A DNA stretch of 64,000 nt, taken from Paenibacillus auburnensis. GTDB lineage: Bacteria; Bacillota; Bacilli; Paenibacillales; Paenibacillaceae. The notes beneath the pieces are model-generated. The model did not search any database and was not told where the DNA came from. It saw only the letters and a program-made list of their open reading frames with translations. Position 1 is the stretch's first letter. Every line of letters begins with the position of its first letter. Position numbers and translations under genes: made by a program. The stretch covers positions 1 through 64,000 of the forward strand of contig NZ_CAKMMG010000004.1 in assembly GCF_927798115.1 (NCBI RefSeq), read 5' to 3'. Positions 42,596-52,600 of the stretch are shown piece after piece.

Positions 42596-42642
42596 GCTGA
42601 ATTAAATTAAATTAAGTTAAGTTAAGTTGATTTAAGTTAGAA
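42596..42642. repeat. Pentanucleotide microrepeat (TTAAA/TTAAG) after nirA
   Basis: Directly after the nirA stop the sequence is a run of 5-nt units, TTAAA then TTAAG, about seven units with slight decay. This is a slippage-type microsatellite, rare in this chromosome context. Confidence 0.7.
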
Positions 42643-42764
42643 CACTTTAATTAATCCCTGTTGATTCATGAAAGTTCGACCGTGCATATTAGGACTTTCT
42701 TGTAGGACTGTACGGTAATCGTTGGACTGAACATATTGTAATGTGCACAATTATATGTACACAA

Positions 42765-42801
42765 AACACGCCGCATGCGGGATGACCGCGTGCGGCGTGT
42801 T
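42765..42801. terminator. Strong hairpin, probable terminator of nirA
   Basis: AACACGCCGCA (42765-42775) pairs perfectly with TGCGGCGTGTT (42791-42801). The T tract is short, so efficiency is uncertain. Confidence 0.6.
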
Positions 42802-42829
42802 CTGGTTTGGATGGCTGGTTGCTATTAAA

Positions 42830-43015
42830 GGGAATTTCTCCACTAATTTTGGCCTAATCTGGTTCCAGGCCGAAGTAGCGGGAAAAAGTCCAACTAAATC
42901 TTCCGGTTCAAACATATTTGGCAACTATAGGGTGAATTAAATGGAGCTTTTCCACCTAAAGCCTCCAAATCCGCGGAAATGAGTAATTTAGTTTGCTTTA
43001 TTCCAACTACTCACC
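42830..43015. repeat. Degenerate intergenic repeats around a GGAAAAAGTCCAACTAA core
   Basis: Four imperfect copies of a GGGAAnnnnTCCAACTAA-like unit occur near 42840, 42880, 42942 and 42993 in a 486-bp gene-free gap between nirA and uvrA. The copies differ by several bases and spacing. They look like an intergenic repeat family rather than coding sequence; no reading frame with a ribosome binding site crosses them. Confidence 0.4.
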
Positions 43016-43076
43016 CTAACACTATTTATGGGGTCGCATCCTACCATTGCGCCCTAACAATAACCGCAATAGATTA

Positions 43077-45950
43077 CTATACGGTTTCTGTCGTTTGCAG
43101 CTCCATGGCCTCCGTCCGCTCTGTATCGCGGATCAGGATGGGTTTCAGATATCTGCCGGTATAGGACTCTTCAACGGTAATCAGCTTCTCCGGGGTTCCT
43201 GTTGCCAGTACAGTTCCGCCGCCGCTACCGCCTTCTGGACCCATATCAATGATGTAATCTGCCGTTTTGATCACGTCTAGATTATGTTCAATGACTAGGA
43301 CCGATTCGCCGGAGTCCACTAGACGATGCAGGACCTCCAGCAGACGGCCGATATCGTCGACATGCAGCCCAGTGGTCGGTTCATCCAGAATATAAAGCGT
43401 CTTACCTGTGCTCCGGCGGTACAGCTCTGAAGCCAGCTTCACGCGCTGGGCTTCGCCGCCGGACAATGTCGTTCCGGGCTGGCCAATATTGATATACCCA
43501 AGGCCCACATCCAGCAGTGTCTGCATTTTGCGGTGGATACGCGGAATGTTCTTGAAGAACTCGGTGGCATCCTCTACAGTCATCTCCAGCACATCCGCAA
43601 TGCTCTTGCCTTTATATTTCACTTCCAGGGTCTCCCGGTTATAGCGTTTGCCTTTGCACACTTCACAAGGTACATAAACATCCGGCAGGAAATGCATTTC
43701 AATCTTTATGATTCCGTCTCCACGGCAAGCCTCACAGCGTCCGCCCTTCACGTTAAAGCTGAACCGGCCTTTTTGGAAGCCGCGTACCTTGGCTTCATTG
43801 GTTTTGGAGAATAGATCACGGATATCGTCGAATACCCCGGTATAGGTTGCCGGATTCGAGCGCGGAGTACGGCCAATCGGTGACTGGTCGATCTCAATGA
43901 CCTTATCCAGGTTCTCCAGGCCGCGGATTTCCTTGTGCAGACCCGGACGGACCTTCACTGCTCTATTCAACTGCCGGGCCAGACTCTTATAGAGAATCTC
44001 GTTGACCAGGGAGGACTTGCCTGAACCGGAGACGCCGGTCACAGCCGTAAAGACACCCAGCGGGATCTTCACGTTGACGTTCTTCAGGTTGTTCTCCTTC
44101 GCTCCGCGGATCTCGATCCAGCGGTCATCGGTCGGCCGCCGCTTGGAGGTGACCGGAATGAACTTGCGTCCGCTCAAATATTCCCCGGTCAAGGAGTTCG
44201 GATCATTCATAATCTCCTGAGGTGTGCCTTGGGCAATCACGTTCCCGCCGTGAATCCCTGCACCCGGGCCGATATCTATAATATAGTCAGCAGCCATCAT
44301 CGTATCCTCATCATGTTCAACCACGATTAGAGTATTTCCGAGATCGCGCATATGCGCCAGTGTGGAGATCAGACGGTCGTTGTCCCGTTGATGCAAGCCG
44401 ATACTGGGCTCGTCCAGGATATACAGAACTCCCATCAGACTGGAGCCGATCTGGGTAGCTAGCCTGATCCGCTGGGCTTCACCGCCTGACAGCGATCCCG
44501 CCGCACGGCTGAGTGTCAGATAATTAAGACCTACATTGACCAGGAAGCCGAGCCGGCTGCTGATCTCTTTGAGGATGAGATGGGCAATGGCCGTTTCCTT
44601 CTCATTTAGTACAAGACCCGCAAAAAACTCTTGGCAGTCGCCAATAGAAAGATCCGTCACATCTGCCACATTGCGGTCATTGATCGTAACAGCGAGAATT
44701 TCCTTCTTCAGGCGTTTGCCCTTGCAGACATGACAAGGCTTGGCGCTCATGAAGCCTTCGATAAATTCACGGATCCCCTCGGAAGCAGTGTCCCGGTAAC
44801 GCCGTTCCAGGTTAGGAATAATTCCTTCAAAGGCAACCAGCGCATCTTTCTTCTGGCCAAAGTCATTCTCATACCGGAAGCGGATCTTCTCACTGCCCGT
44901 TCCATGCAGCAGCTTATTCATCTGTTCAGGTGTCAGCGTGCTTACCGGAACATTCTGCGGAATCTTAAAATGCTCGCAGACCGACTTTAGAAACTGCGGA
45001 TAATAATTAGAGGTACTGCCGGTCCAAGCCAGAAAGGCACCTTCTTCGATCGATTTCTCCGGGTCAGGAATCAGCAGATCCGGATCGACAACCATATTCA
45101 TCCCCAGACCATCGCATTCCGGGCAGGCCCCGAAAGGACTGTTGAAGGAGAACATCCGCGGGGCCAGCTCCTCAATACTGAAGCCGCACACCGGGCAGGC
45201 AAAATTCGAACTGAACAGCAGCTCCTCCTGGCCGATAATATCCACCAGAATTTGACCGCCGGACAGCTTCAATGCCGTTTCCAGGGAGTCCGTCAGCCGG
45301 GTCTGCACATCGTCTTTAATGACGATACGGTCTACTACAACTTCTATGGTATGCTTCTTATTTTTCTCGAGCTCAATCTCTTCCGTAACTTCGCGCAGCT
45401 CTCCATCGACACGCACACGAACGAAGCCCTGCTTCGAGATGTCGCTGAACAGGCCTTTATGCTCGCCTTTGCGTCCGGAAATGACCGGTGCCAGAATCTG
45501 CAGCCGGGTCTTCTCGGGATACTGCATAATCCGGTCAACCATCTGCTCCACGGTCTGCGATGTAATTTCAATGCCGTGATCCGGGCAGTGCGGATGTCCG
45601 ATTCGGGCAAACAGCAGGCGCAGATAATCGTAAATCTCCGTTACCGTTCCTACCGTCGAGCGCGGGTTACGGCTCGTAGTTTTCTGGTCAATCGAGATTG
45701 CCGGAGACAGGCCATCAATCGAATCGACATCCGGCTTCTCCATCTGACCCAGGAACTGGCGGGCATAAGCTGAGAGGGATTCCACATAACGCCGCTGTCC
45801 CTCGGCATAGATCGTGTCGAACGCAAGCGATGATTTGCCGGAGCCGCTAAGTCCCGTCAGCACAACGAAGCGGTCCCGCGGAATCGTTACGTCAATGTTC
45901 TTGAGATTGTGCGCCCTCGCGCCTTTGATTACTATGTTTTCGTTCGCCAA
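43077..45950 (-). CDS. uvrA: Excinuclease ABC subunit A (UvrA)
   Basis: 957 aa from a TTG at 45950 with GGAGG 8 nt upstream. The open frame continues to 46040 through a palindromic spacer, but the family start ([19 protein letters not shown]) fits the TTG. DNA-damage sensor of nucleotide excision repair: two ABC modules ([13 protein letters not shown] and [13 protein letters not shown]), two signature motifs (LSGGEAQR), and CxxC zinc sites (CPVCGFS...[16 protein letters not shown]...CEVCKGKR). It acts with UvrB encoded upstream, but a terminator and repeat array separate them. Confidence 0.97.
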   Translation of the reverse strand: MANENIVIKGARAHNLKNIDVTIPRDRFVVLTGLSGSGKSSLAFDTIYAEGQRRYVESLSAYARQFLGQMEKPDVDSIDGLSPAISIDQKTTSRNPRSTVGTVTEIYDYLRLLFARIGHPHCPDHGIEITSQTVEQMVDRIMQYPEKTRLQILAPVISGRKGEHKGLFSDISKQGFVRVRVDGELREVTEEIELEKNKKHTIEVVVDRIVIKDDVQTRLTDSLETALKLSGGQILVDIIGQEELLFSSNFACPVCGFSIEELAPRMFSFNSPFGACPECDGLGMNMVVDPDLLIPDPEKSIEEGAFLAWTGSTSNYYPQFLKSVCEHFKIPQNVPVSTLTPEQMNKLLHGTGSEKIRFRYENDFGQKKDALVAFEGIIPNLERRYRDTASEGIREFIEGFMSAKPCHVCKGKRLKKEILAVTINDRNVADVTDLSIGDCQEFFAGLVLNEKETAIAHLILKEISSRLGFLVNVGLNYLTLSRAAGSLSGGEAQRIRLATQIGSSLMGVLYILDEPSIGLHQRDNDRLISTLAHMRDLGNTLIVVEHDEDTMMAADYIIDIGPGAGIHGGNVIAQGTPQEIMNDPNSLTGEYLSGRKFIPVTSKRRPTDDRWIEIRGAKENNLKNVNVKIPLGVFTAVTGVSGSGKSSLVNEILYKSLARQLNRAVKVRPGLHKEIRGLENLDKVIEIDQSPIGRTPRSNPATYTGVFDDIRDLFSKTNEAKVRGFQKGRFSFNVKGGRCEACRGDGIIKIEMHFLPDVYVPCEVCKGKRYNRETLEVKYKGKSIADVLEMTVEDATEFFKNIPRIHRKMQTLLDVGLGYINIGQPGTTLSGGEAQRVKLASELYRRSTGKTLYILDEPTTGLHVDDIGRLLEVLHRLVDSGESVLVIEHNLDVIKTADYIIDMGPEGGSGGGTVLATGTPEKLITVEESYTGRYLKPILIRDTERTEAMELQTTETV

Positions 45951-46013
45951 CGGTAAAACCTCCAATTTAAAATGCGGAAATATTTTTGGAAAACATTTTC
46001 GATCCCTCCCAAA

Positions 46014-46072
46014 CCCTCCCTTGCCAAGGGAGGGCCCCAAGGGCTGCGCCCTCTGGACACCCGCAAGGGTAG
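46014..46072. repeat. Cluster of three short palindromes upstream of uvrA
   Basis: CCCTCCCTTG-C-CAAGGGAGGG (46014-46034), AGGGC-TGC-GCCCT (46040-46052) and ACCC-GCAA-GGGT lie back to back. They are GC-rich, would fold in the uvrB-uvrA spacer RNA, and resemble REP-like intergenic elements I associate with Paenibacillus. Confidence 0.6.
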
Positions 46073-46161
46073 GCGAAGGAGTGTGGCGGGATGGACTTAG
46101 TTACCTTGGTGCTAAGAGCGCTTATCCCTACGGGACCGCTGGTATGCAGACGCTCCGGGGG

Positions 46162-46502
46162 CTGTCCCTTCGGGAGGTACCAACTAACAACTGCTAACTG
46201 CAGCTGTCCCTTCGGGATGCGCTAACTGCTAACTGCGGCCGTCCCTTCGGGAGGCGCCAACTGCGAACTGCAGCTGTCCCTTCGGGATACGCTAACTGCG
46301 AACTGCAGCTGTCCCTTCGGGATGCGCTAACTGCTAACTGCAGCTGTCCCTTCGGGATGCGCTAACTGCTTAACTACGGCTGTCCCTTCGGGATGCGCCA
46401 ACTGACTAACTGCGGCTGTCCCTTCGGGATGCGCTAACTGCTTAACTGCGGCTGTCCCTTCGGGATACGCTAACTGACAACTGCCTGTCCCTTTGGGAGG
46501 CA
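46162..46502. repeat. Ten-copy tandem repeat, 35-36 bp period, between uvrB and uvrA
   Basis: The core CTGTCCCTTCGGGA begins at 46162, 46204, 46239, 46274, 46309, 46344, 46380, 46416, 46452 and 46485. Most spacings are exactly 35 or 36. Each unit continues TGCGCTAACTGCTAACTGC, with small variations. The TCCC-TTC-GGGA part is a mini-hairpin. No coding frame or unique spacers are present. Confidence 0.95.
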
Positions 46503-46517
46503 TAAGACACTTTATCT

Positions 46518-46546
46518 AAAAAGAACGGCCTGGGAAGCGCCGTTCC
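46518..46546 (-). terminator. Rho-independent terminator of uvrB
   Basis: Minus strand: GAACGGC, 9-nt loop, GCCGTTC, then TTTTTA. It begins about 25 nt after the uvrB stop and implies that uvrA is at least partly uncoupled from uvrB. Confidence 0.8.
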
Positions 46547-46569
46547 GGTTCGTACTTGAAAGTATTGCT

Positions 46570-48561
46570 TTATTCGGCACGCAGCTCCAGCAAAGCGTCA
46601 CGCAGCTCGGCGGCGCGTTCGAATTGCAGGTTCTTGGCGGCATCCTTCATCTCAGCTTCCAGACGCTGCATCAGGCTTTGTTTGTCTTTCTTATTCATCT
46701 TGCCGCCCACACCAGTGAGATATTCGGCTTTGGACTCGGCCACCTTGGTGGCCTCGATGATTTCGCGGATCTTTTTATTGATTGTCGTCGGAGTGATGCC
46801 ATGCTTCTCGTTATAGGCAATTTGAATCGCCCGGCGGCGTTCGGTCTCGCTGATCGCCTTCTCCATGGAGTCCGTGATGCGATCGCCGTACATAATAACA
46901 CGGCCTTCCGAGTTACGGGCTGCACGGCCGATGGTCTGGATCAAAGAACGCTCCGAACGGAGGAAGCCTTCCTTATCCGCGTCGAGAATCGCGACTAAGG
47001 ATACCTCCGGTAAATCCAGTCCTTCTCTTAACAAGTTAATACCCACCAGGACATGGAACGTACCGAGACGGAGGTCACGCAGAATTGCCATCCGCTCAAG
47101 CGTCTTAATGTCGGAGTGCATGTAGCGGACCTTGATGCCGATTTCCTTGAAGTAATCGGTCAAATCCTCTGACATCTTCTTCGTAAGTGTAGTCACCAGC
47201 ACCCGTTCGTCCCGCTCTACGCGTTCACGGATCTCGCTGATCAGATCATCGATCTGCCCTTCTGTCGGGCGCACCTCGATAATCGGGTCCAGCAGACCGG
47301 TAGGCCGGATGATCTGCTGCACCATCGTGTCGCAATGTTCCATTTCGTAAGGGCCAGGGGTTGCTGACACATAGACGATCTGCTTCACTTTGTCTTCGAA
47401 TTCTTCGAACTGCAGCGGCCGGTTATCCAGCGCAGACGGCAGGCGGAATCCATGCTCCACCAGCACAGTCTTGCGCGCCCGGTCACCGTTGTACATAGCC
47501 CGGATCTGCGGAAGTGTGACATGGGATTCATCAATGACAATCAGCATGTCATCCGGGAAATAGTCCATCAAGGTGTACGGGGTCGCTCCCGGTTCCCGGA
47601 AGGTCAGCGGTCCGGAATAGTTCTCAATCCCGGAGCAGAAGCCGACCTCCTTCATCATTTCGATATCATAGCGGGTCCGCTGCTCTAGACGCTGGGCTTC
47701 TAGCAGCTTGCCTGCTTCGCGGAGCACCGCCAGCCGTTCCTCCAGCTCGCGTTCAATATTGACCAGCGCAACCCGCATTGTCTCCTCTTGAGTAACAAAG
47801 TGAGAGGCCGGAAATATCGCTATATGATCGCGTTCACCGATAAGCTCTCCGGTCAGGACATCAATCTCGGTAATCCGCTCAATCTCATCACCGAACAGCT
47901 CGACCCGGATGGCATGTTCTCCCTGTGATGCCGGGAAAATCTCAATGACATCACCGCGCACACGGAACGTGCCGCGTACGAAATTGATGTCATTGCGCTG
48001 ATACTGGATATCCACGAGCCGGCTAAGAATCTGATTGCGCGGCTTCTCCATGCCTACACGCAAAGAGAGCAGGAGACTTCCATATTCCTGCGGCGAACCG
48101 AGACCGTAAATACAGGATACGCTCGCCACAATAATAACGTCGCGCCGTTCAAACAAGGAGCTGGTTGCGGAGTGCCGCAGCTTATCTATCTCTTCATTAA
48201 TGCTGGAATCTTTCTCGATGTAGGTGTCGGAGGAGGGAATGTAGGCTTCTGGCTGGTAGTAATCGTAGTAGCTGACGAAGTAGTCAACGGAATTGCTCGG
48301 AAAGAACTCCTTGAACTCGCTTGCCAGCTGTGCAGCCAGCGTCTTGTTGTGTGCGATAACCAATGTGGGCCGGTTTAGCTTGGATATCAGTTGTGCAATC
48401 GTAAAGGTCTTCCCTGTACCGGTTGCTCCCAGCAGCGTCTGGTGCTTCTTGCCCTGCCGGATGCCGTTCAATAACTCCTCTATGGCATGAGGCTGATCGC
48501 CCTGGGGTGTATACTCGGACTCCAGTTTAAAAGTCTTCGTACTGACGACAATGTCGCTCAT
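46570..48561 (-). CDS. uvrB: Excinuclease ABC subunit B (UvrB)
   Basis: 663 aa, full length. Damage-verification helicase of nucleotide excision repair. Walker A GATGTGKT near residue 43, the beta-hairpin segment [12 protein letters not shown], helicase motif [12 protein letters not shown], motif [11 protein letters not shown], and a C-terminal UvrC-binding UVR domain ([27 protein letters not shown]). AGAGGGGAG precedes the ATG. UvrA is encoded downstream after an unusual spacer. Confidence 0.97.
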   Translation of the reverse strand: MSDIVVSTKTFKLESEYTPQGDQPHAIEELLNGIRQGKKHQTLLGATGTGKTFTIAQLISKLNRPTLVIAHNKTLAAQLASEFKEFFPSNSVDYFVSYYDYYQPEAYIPSSDTYIEKDSSINEEIDKLRHSATSSLFERRDVIIVASVSCIYGLGSPQEYGSLLLSLRVGMEKPRNQILSRLVDIQYQRNDINFVRGTFRVRGDVIEIFPASQGEHAIRVELFGDEIERITEIDVLTGELIGERDHIAIFPASHFVTQEETMRVALVNIERELEERLAVLREAGKLLEAQRLEQRTRYDIEMMKEVGFCSGIENYSGPLTFREPGATPYTLMDYFPDDMLIVIDESHVTLPQIRAMYNGDRARKTVLVEHGFRLPSALDNRPLQFEEFEDKVKQIVYVSATPGPYEMEHCDTMVQQIIRPTGLLDPIIEVRPTEGQIDDLISEIRERVERDERVLVTTLTKKMSEDLTDYFKEIGIKVRYMHSDIKTLERMAILRDLRLGTFHVLVGINLLREGLDLPEVSLVAILDADKEGFLRSERSLIQTIGRAARNSEGRVIMYGDRITDSMEKAISETERRRAIQIAYNEKHGITPTTINKKIREIIEATKVAESKAEYLTGVGGKMNKKDKQSLMQRLEAEMKDAAKNLQFERAAELRDALLELRAE

Positions 48562-48741
48562 TTGCCCGTCTCCCCTCTATCGTCTAAAATATACTAATAT
48601 ATTATAATTGTGGTCTGATTGTCCTGATCCCATACGATGCAAATAAATATGGAAGATAAGAATGCGTGTTCCCGTTTATTATACAGTGTTGCCTATCTTG
48701 ATGCAAACCATAATATATTGAAAACTAAGGAGACTGATCCT

Positions 48742-49524
48742 ATGGATATCACCTCAATTATCGGCCTCCTGGCTGGACTGGCCGCACTTGTCGGCGGTTT
48801 CTTCTGGGAAGGGGGCAACCTGTCCGGACTGCTGCAGCCCAACGCCGCCGTCATTGTATTCGGAGGAACGTTTGCCGCTGTTCTTATCAGCTTTCCTGCC
48901 TCCAAACTGCGTTCCATACCTTCTGCGCTGCGCATTGCTTTTGGCAGACAGCCGGATACCAGCTCTGTAAAAGCTGAAGAGTTAGTATCAATGGCTGCCA
49001 TTACACGGCGGGGCGGTGTGCTCGCACTGGAGGAGCAGGCTGAGGAGCATCCCGATCCCTTTACCCGTGAGGGGTTGCTGCTCATCGTCGATGGAACTGA
49101 TCCGGATCAGGTCCGTCAGATCCTGGAACTGGATATGGATGCCAAAGAACTGAAATATGAAAGCTATGCCAAAATCTTTGAAGCAGCCGGAGGTTACGCT
49201 CCGACGATGGGCATCATCGGCACCGTCATGGGACTTATTCATGTACTCAGCAATCTTTCCGACCCGTCCAATTTGGGTTCATCCATTGCCGTCGCATTTA
49301 CAGCAACCTTATACGGTGTAGCGAGCGCTAATTTAATATTTTTACCCATCGCCTCCAAAATCAAATCCCGCAGTCAAACGGAGCTGAACAGCATGGAAAT
49401 GCTTCTCGTCGGCATACTAGCCCTTCAGAACGGGGATCATCCTCAGCTCGTGCGCAAGAAGCTGAGCTCTTTTGTGACGGAATCAGCAGCGGATAAAGAC
49501 AGCCCTACAAGAGGCCTGCTATGA
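48742..49524 (+). CDS. motA: Flagellar stator protein MotA
   Basis: 260 aa from the ATG at 48742 (AAGGAGA 8 nt upstream); a longer frame upstream has no site. Four membrane helices; the cytoplasmic segment has the conserved FEAAGGYAPTMGIIGTVMGLIHVL with the functional proline, and ATLYGVASANLIFLPIASKIK. With MotB it forms the ion-driven stator that torques the flagellar rotor. The stop overlaps the start of motB by 4 nt. H+ or Na+ specificity is not decided by what I can see. Confidence 0.93.
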   Translation: MDITSIIGLLAGLAALVGGFFWEGGNLSGLLQPNAAVIVFGGTFAAVLISFPASKLRSIPSALRIAFGRQPDTSSVKAEELVSMAAITRRGGVLALEEQAEEHPDPFTREGLLLIVDGTDPDQVRQILELDMDAKELKYESYAKIFEAAGGYAPTMGIIGTVMGLIHVLSNLSDPSNLGSSIAVAFTATLYGVASANLIFLPIASKIKSRSQTELNSMEMLLVGILALQNGDHPQLVRKKLSSFVTESAADKDSPTRGLL

Positions 49525-50393
49525 GGCAGAGAAACCGACGCAGCCGCAGGGGAAGCGCACATGAACCCAGGGACCGCTGGATGATTACCTATGCGGATCT
49601 GATTACGCTGCTGCTTATTTTTTTCGTCATCATGTACGCTATGAGCAGCCTGGATACGGAAAAATATAAAATCGTCACCGGGTCGCTGTCCGAGACTTTT
49701 AAGGCCGGGAATCCTGTTCTTGAAGGCGGCAGCGGACTGCTGGACGGGGAAAACGGAAGTCAGAACAGCAACAGCCCCGCGAACGGTACGGAAGAAGAAA
49801 GCGGCAGCGGAAATGGCGGAAAGAGCGAGGGTCCGGAATCAGGGAACCCAAATGCAGACACCAGTACCTCCGGGGAGAGCCAGAATGTGCCGCCGTCGGC
49901 GCGGGAGCTGGCTTTTCGCGAGCAGGAAGCTAAGCTGGCTGCCCTAATGGGGGTTATCACTAAATATGTCGAAGATAATAATCTTGGCGACCAGATTTTT
50001 GTGGCGGACAAGCCGCAGGGCATAGCAATTACGCTGAGCGACCGCTTTCTGTTCGATGTCGGCAGAGCCGAGCTGAAGCCGCCTGCGCTTCCCGCCTTAC
50101 GCCAGCTCTCCGGATTATTCCGCGGCATCGGGGCTTCCGTCAGCATCGAAGGGCATACGGACAATACACCGGTATCTGCCGGTTCGCGGTACAGTGACAA
50201 CTGGGAGCTGTCGGGTGCCCGCGCCCTTTCGGTGCTGCGCTTTTTCCTGGACAGTGAGGGGCTGAGCCCCGCTACCTTCCAGTATGCAGGATATGCCGAC
50301 ACCAGACCCGCTTACGATAATTCGACCGCAGAGGGGCGCCAGAAGAACCGCCGGGTAGAACTGATTGTACTGCGCCAGCTGCAAGAGCAGTAG
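49521..50393 (+). CDS. motB: Flagellar stator protein MotB
   Basis: 290 aa. A basic N-terminus, one membrane helix with the ion-binding aspartate in TYADLITLLLIFF (D26), a long Gly/Ser/Asn-rich linker (about 65-125), and an OmpA-type peptidoglycan-binding domain (about 165-285: VSIEGHTDNTPV, WELSGARALSVLRFF, NRRVELIVL). It anchors the stator to the wall. The ATG overlaps the motA stop. The linker is long and low in complexity. Confidence 0.93.
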   Translation: MRQRNRRSRRGSAHEPRDRWMITYADLITLLLIFFVIMYAMSSLDTEKYKIVTGSLSETFKAGNPVLEGGSGLLDGENGSQNSNSPANGTEEESGSGNGGKSEGPESGNPNADTSTSGESQNVPPSARELAFREQEAKLAALMGVITKYVEDNNLGDQIFVADKPQGIAITLSDRFLFDVGRAELKPPALPALRQLSGLFRGIGASVSIEGHTDNTPVSAGSRYSDNWELSGARALSVLRFFLDSEGLSPATFQYAGYADTRPAYDNSTAEGRQKNRRVELIVLRQLQEQ

Positions 50394-50498
50394 CATTTTC
50401 CAGCCGGAGATCCACAGATTTCAGCCCACAGCAACGCAAAAAGACAGACTCCGCACATAGTGTTTAATCATGTGTGAAGTCCGTCCTGTAAATAACGG

Positions 50499-50545
50499 TT
50501 GCCTGCTTCCTTCCGAAAAAGGAGCGGCAGCCATTTTTTTGTCTG
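50499..50545 (+). terminator. Rho-independent terminator of motAB
   Basis: GGTTGCCTGCTTCCTT pairs, with bulges, with AAGGAGCGGCAGCC, followed by ATTTTTTT. A second weaker hairpin (ACTCCGCACAT ... ATGTGTGAAGT) precedes it. Confidence 0.75.
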
Positions 50546-50567
50546 AAAAATTTTATAAATCCAAGTA

Positions 50568-50960
50568 TTATTCCCCGATCAATTCGCGGTAAGCAGCCGC
50601 ATCCAGCAGTCCGGAAACCGCCTCGTCATACCCGCCGTCAAGCTCCAGTTCAAAGATCCATCCGCCGCTGTATGGCTCGTCATTGATTAATTCCGGGCTG
50701 GCCTCCAGCGCATCGTTGATTTTGGTCACCTTTCCTGAGACCGGTGAATATAATTCGGAAACCGTCTTTACAGACTCAATGCTGCCTACACTGTCGCCGG
50801 CAGAAATAGCTGAACCCACTTCCGGAAATTCCACAAATACGATATCGCCAAGCAAATGCTGGGCATGATCCGTAATCCCGACCCGTACTACGCGTCCTTC
50901 ACCCTGCTGCGCCCATTCGTGCTCTTCGCTGTATCGCAGGTTGTCTAACACTTCACTCAT
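50568..50960 (-). CDS. gcvH: Glycine cleavage system H protein
   Basis: 130 aa from the ATG at 50960, which has GAGGCGG 7 nt upstream (an ATG at 50975 lies within that site). Carrier protein of the glycine cleavage complex; the lipoylated lysine is K65 in SIESVKTVSE. Seen also: EHEWAQ, LGDIVFVEFPEVG. It shuttles the aminomethyl group between GcvP, GcvT and Lpd. It is divergent from the gcvT operon, and the glycine riboswitch lies on the other strand, so its control is separate. Confidence 0.96.
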   Translation of the reverse strand: MSEVLDNLRYSEEHEWAQQGEGRVVRVGITDHAQHLLGDIVFVEFPEVGSAISAGDSVGSIESVKTVSELYSPVSGKVTKINDALEASPELINDEPYSGGWIFELELDGGYDEAVSGLLDAAAYRELIGE

Positions 50961-51083
50961 TTCAAGCCGCCTCATTTCCGAATTTGGTGTTGTAAATTTA
51001 GTTATAGACTAAGTTATCGTCCTCCGCAATGTCAATATTACTGACAGGAAATTTAAATTTGTCATCTTTTTGACGTTTTTTTG

Positions 51084-51113
51084 TTGACAGCGCAGCTCGA
51101 TACCCGGTTTAAT
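51084..51113 (+). promoter_or_regulatory. Promoter of the glycine cleavage operon
   Basis: TTGACA (51084-51089), an 18-nt spacer and TTTAAT (51108-51113). Perfect -35 and 5-of-6 -10, about 35 nt before the first glycine aptamer. Confidence 0.7.
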
Positions 51114-51149
51114 GGAGACAGCAGAAAACATATGGTTGGCGAATGATGG

Positions 51150-51350
51150 CATAGGGAGAGACTGTCTCACGAAGACAGCGCCGAAGGAGTAAGCCCCAAA
51201 GCGGGTGAATCTCTCAGGCAAAAGGACCTTTGCCGGACGCATCTCTGGAGAGCATCAGGCCCTGCACACGCAGCGTACTGATCACCAACGGGGAAACCTG
51301 CCGGCTTTTGATGCTGTGCAGGGTAACTCTCAGGTACAAAGGACAGAGCG
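51150..51350 (+). promoter_or_regulatory. Tandem glycine riboswitch
   Basis: Two successive aptamers. The first (about 51150-51250) has GGGAGAGACTGTCTC, GCGCCGAAGGAGTAAGCCC, AATCTCTCAGGCAAAAGGACC and the closing CTCTGGAGAG. The second (about 51250-51350) has CACCAACGGGGAAACC and AACTCTCAGGTACAAAGGACAGAG. These are the hallmark strings of the gcvT RNA motif. Two aptamers bind glycine in one leader and here switch expression of gcvT-gcvPA-gcvPB. Confidence 0.95.
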
Positions 51351-51403
51351 GATGGCTATTTATGCGCGCAGCGCGTATTTGGCCTCCGCTCTGTCCTTTT
51401 TTT
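51338..51403 (+). terminator. Riboswitch-controlled intrinsic terminator
   Basis: AAAGGACAGAGCGGA (from 51338) pairs with TCCGCTCTGTCC (51385-51396) and seven T follow. Its left arm overlaps the 3' end of the second aptamer, so glycine binding would block the terminator and turn the operon on, as in B. subtilis. Confidence 0.9.
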
Positions 51404-51475
51404 ATTGCACCGTAACCTTCCGGGAGCGGAATGGCCGCTTTTGCTTGCAAGTAATTAGACCAAGGGAGTGAGCAC

Positions 51476-52600
51476 ATGGATGCTTTGAAAAGAACGCCTT
51501 TTTACGACCTTTATTCCGCTTATGCAGAGGCCAGATGTATTGATTTCGGCGGCTGGGAGCTACCGGTGCAGTTCACTGGAATCATCAAGGAGCATGAAGC
51601 GGTCCGCCAGCAGGCTGGATTGTTCGATGTATCGCACATGGGGGAATTTATGGTCTCCGGCAACGGCTCGGAAGCCTTCCTGCAGCAAATGACGACCAAT
51701 GATGTCAGCCGCCTCACTGACGGCGCGGCGCAGTATACCCTGATGCTCTACCCTAACGGCGGAGTTGTAGATGATCTCCTGGTCTACCGCCTCGGCGAAG
51801 AACGCTACATGCTCGTCGTCAATGCCTCCAACATCGACAAAGATTTCCAGTGGCTGCAGGAGCATCTCACTGCTGAATTCAGCGGAGTCAGCCTGAAGAA
51901 TGTCTCGGACGAAACGTTGCTGCTGGCCCTCCAGGGCCCGCTGGCTGAGAGCATTCTCAGCGAAGTTACTTCGGCCCCGGTCGCTGAACTGAAGCCTTTT
52001 CACTTCATCGAGCACGCCATGGTCTGCGGCGTAGAGGTGCTCCTCTCCCGTACCGGTTACACCGGCGAGGACGGCTTCGAGCTGTATGCCCCGCAGGATA
52101 CAGCGGCCGCCTTGTGGAACGGCCTGCTTGCAGCCGGAAGCAAGCACGGACTTACGCCGGCTGGTCTCGGCGCGCGTGACACGCTCCGCTTCGAAGCGAA
52201 GCTGCCGCTGTACGGCCAGGAGCTGTCGGCGGACATCACCCCGCTGGAAGCGGGCGTGCAGTTCTTCGTCAAGCTGGACAAAGCCGGCTTCATCGGCAAG
52301 GAAGCGCTGGTGAAGCAGAAGGAAGCCGGACTGCCCCGCCGCCTCGTGGGACTGGAAATGATCGACCGGGGTATCCCCCGCTCCCATTACCCCGTTTACG
52401 CGGATGGCGTGAAGATCGGGGAAGTGACCACCGGAACCCAGTCCCCTACACTGAAACGCAATCTCGGACTTGCGCTGCTGGATGCAGCCTACAGTGAAAT
52501 CGGCACAGAAGTTTACGTGGAGATCCGCGGCAAGCAGCTGAAGGCTGCCGTCGTCAAAGCGCCGTTCTACAAAAAGAGCCAAGGAGTGAAGCCGCAATGA
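51476..52600 (+). CDS. gcvT: Glycine cleavage T protein (aminomethyltransferase)
   Basis: 374 aa. It takes the aminomethyl group from lipoyl-GcvH to tetrahydrofolate, giving 5,10-methylene-THF and ammonia. Seen: [16 protein letters not shown], the folate-pocket [14 protein letters not shown], and [28 protein letters not shown] precedes the ATG by about 7 nt. Its stop overlaps the gcvPA start (ATGA). Confidence 0.97.
   Translation: MDALKRTPFYDLYSAYAEARCIDFGGWELPVQFTGIIKEHEAVRQQAGLFDVSHMGEFMVSGNGSEAFLQQMTTNDVSRLTDGAAQYTLMLYPNGGVVDDLLVYRLGEERYMLVVNASNIDKDFQWLQEHLTAEFSGVSLKNVSDETLLLALQGPLAESILSEVTSAPVAELKPFHFIEHAMVCGVEVLLSRTGYTGEDGFELYAPQDTAAALWNGLLAAGSKHGLTPAGLGARDTLRFEAKLPLYGQELSADITPLEAGVQFFVKLDKAGFIGKEALVKQKEAGLPRRLVGLEMIDRGIPRSHYPVYADGVKIGEVTTGTQSPTLKRNLGLALLDAAYSEIGTEVYVEIRGKQLKAAVVKAPFYKKSQGVKPQ

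Noticed and set aside
42743..42940. A 65-codon cysteine-containing frame after nirA as a small peptide gene
   Set aside because: It begins upstream of the terminator-like hairpin and reads straight through its stem, and it lacks a ribosome binding site.
46162..46502. The 35-36 bp repeat array as a CRISPR array
   Set aside because: The units abut one another without unique spacers of constant length, and no cas genes are nearby. It is a plain tandem repeat.
51560..52597. A 345-codon frame antisense to gcvT
   Set aside because: It lies fully inside gcvT, whose motifs and operon overlaps are clear. No evidence supports the antisense protein.
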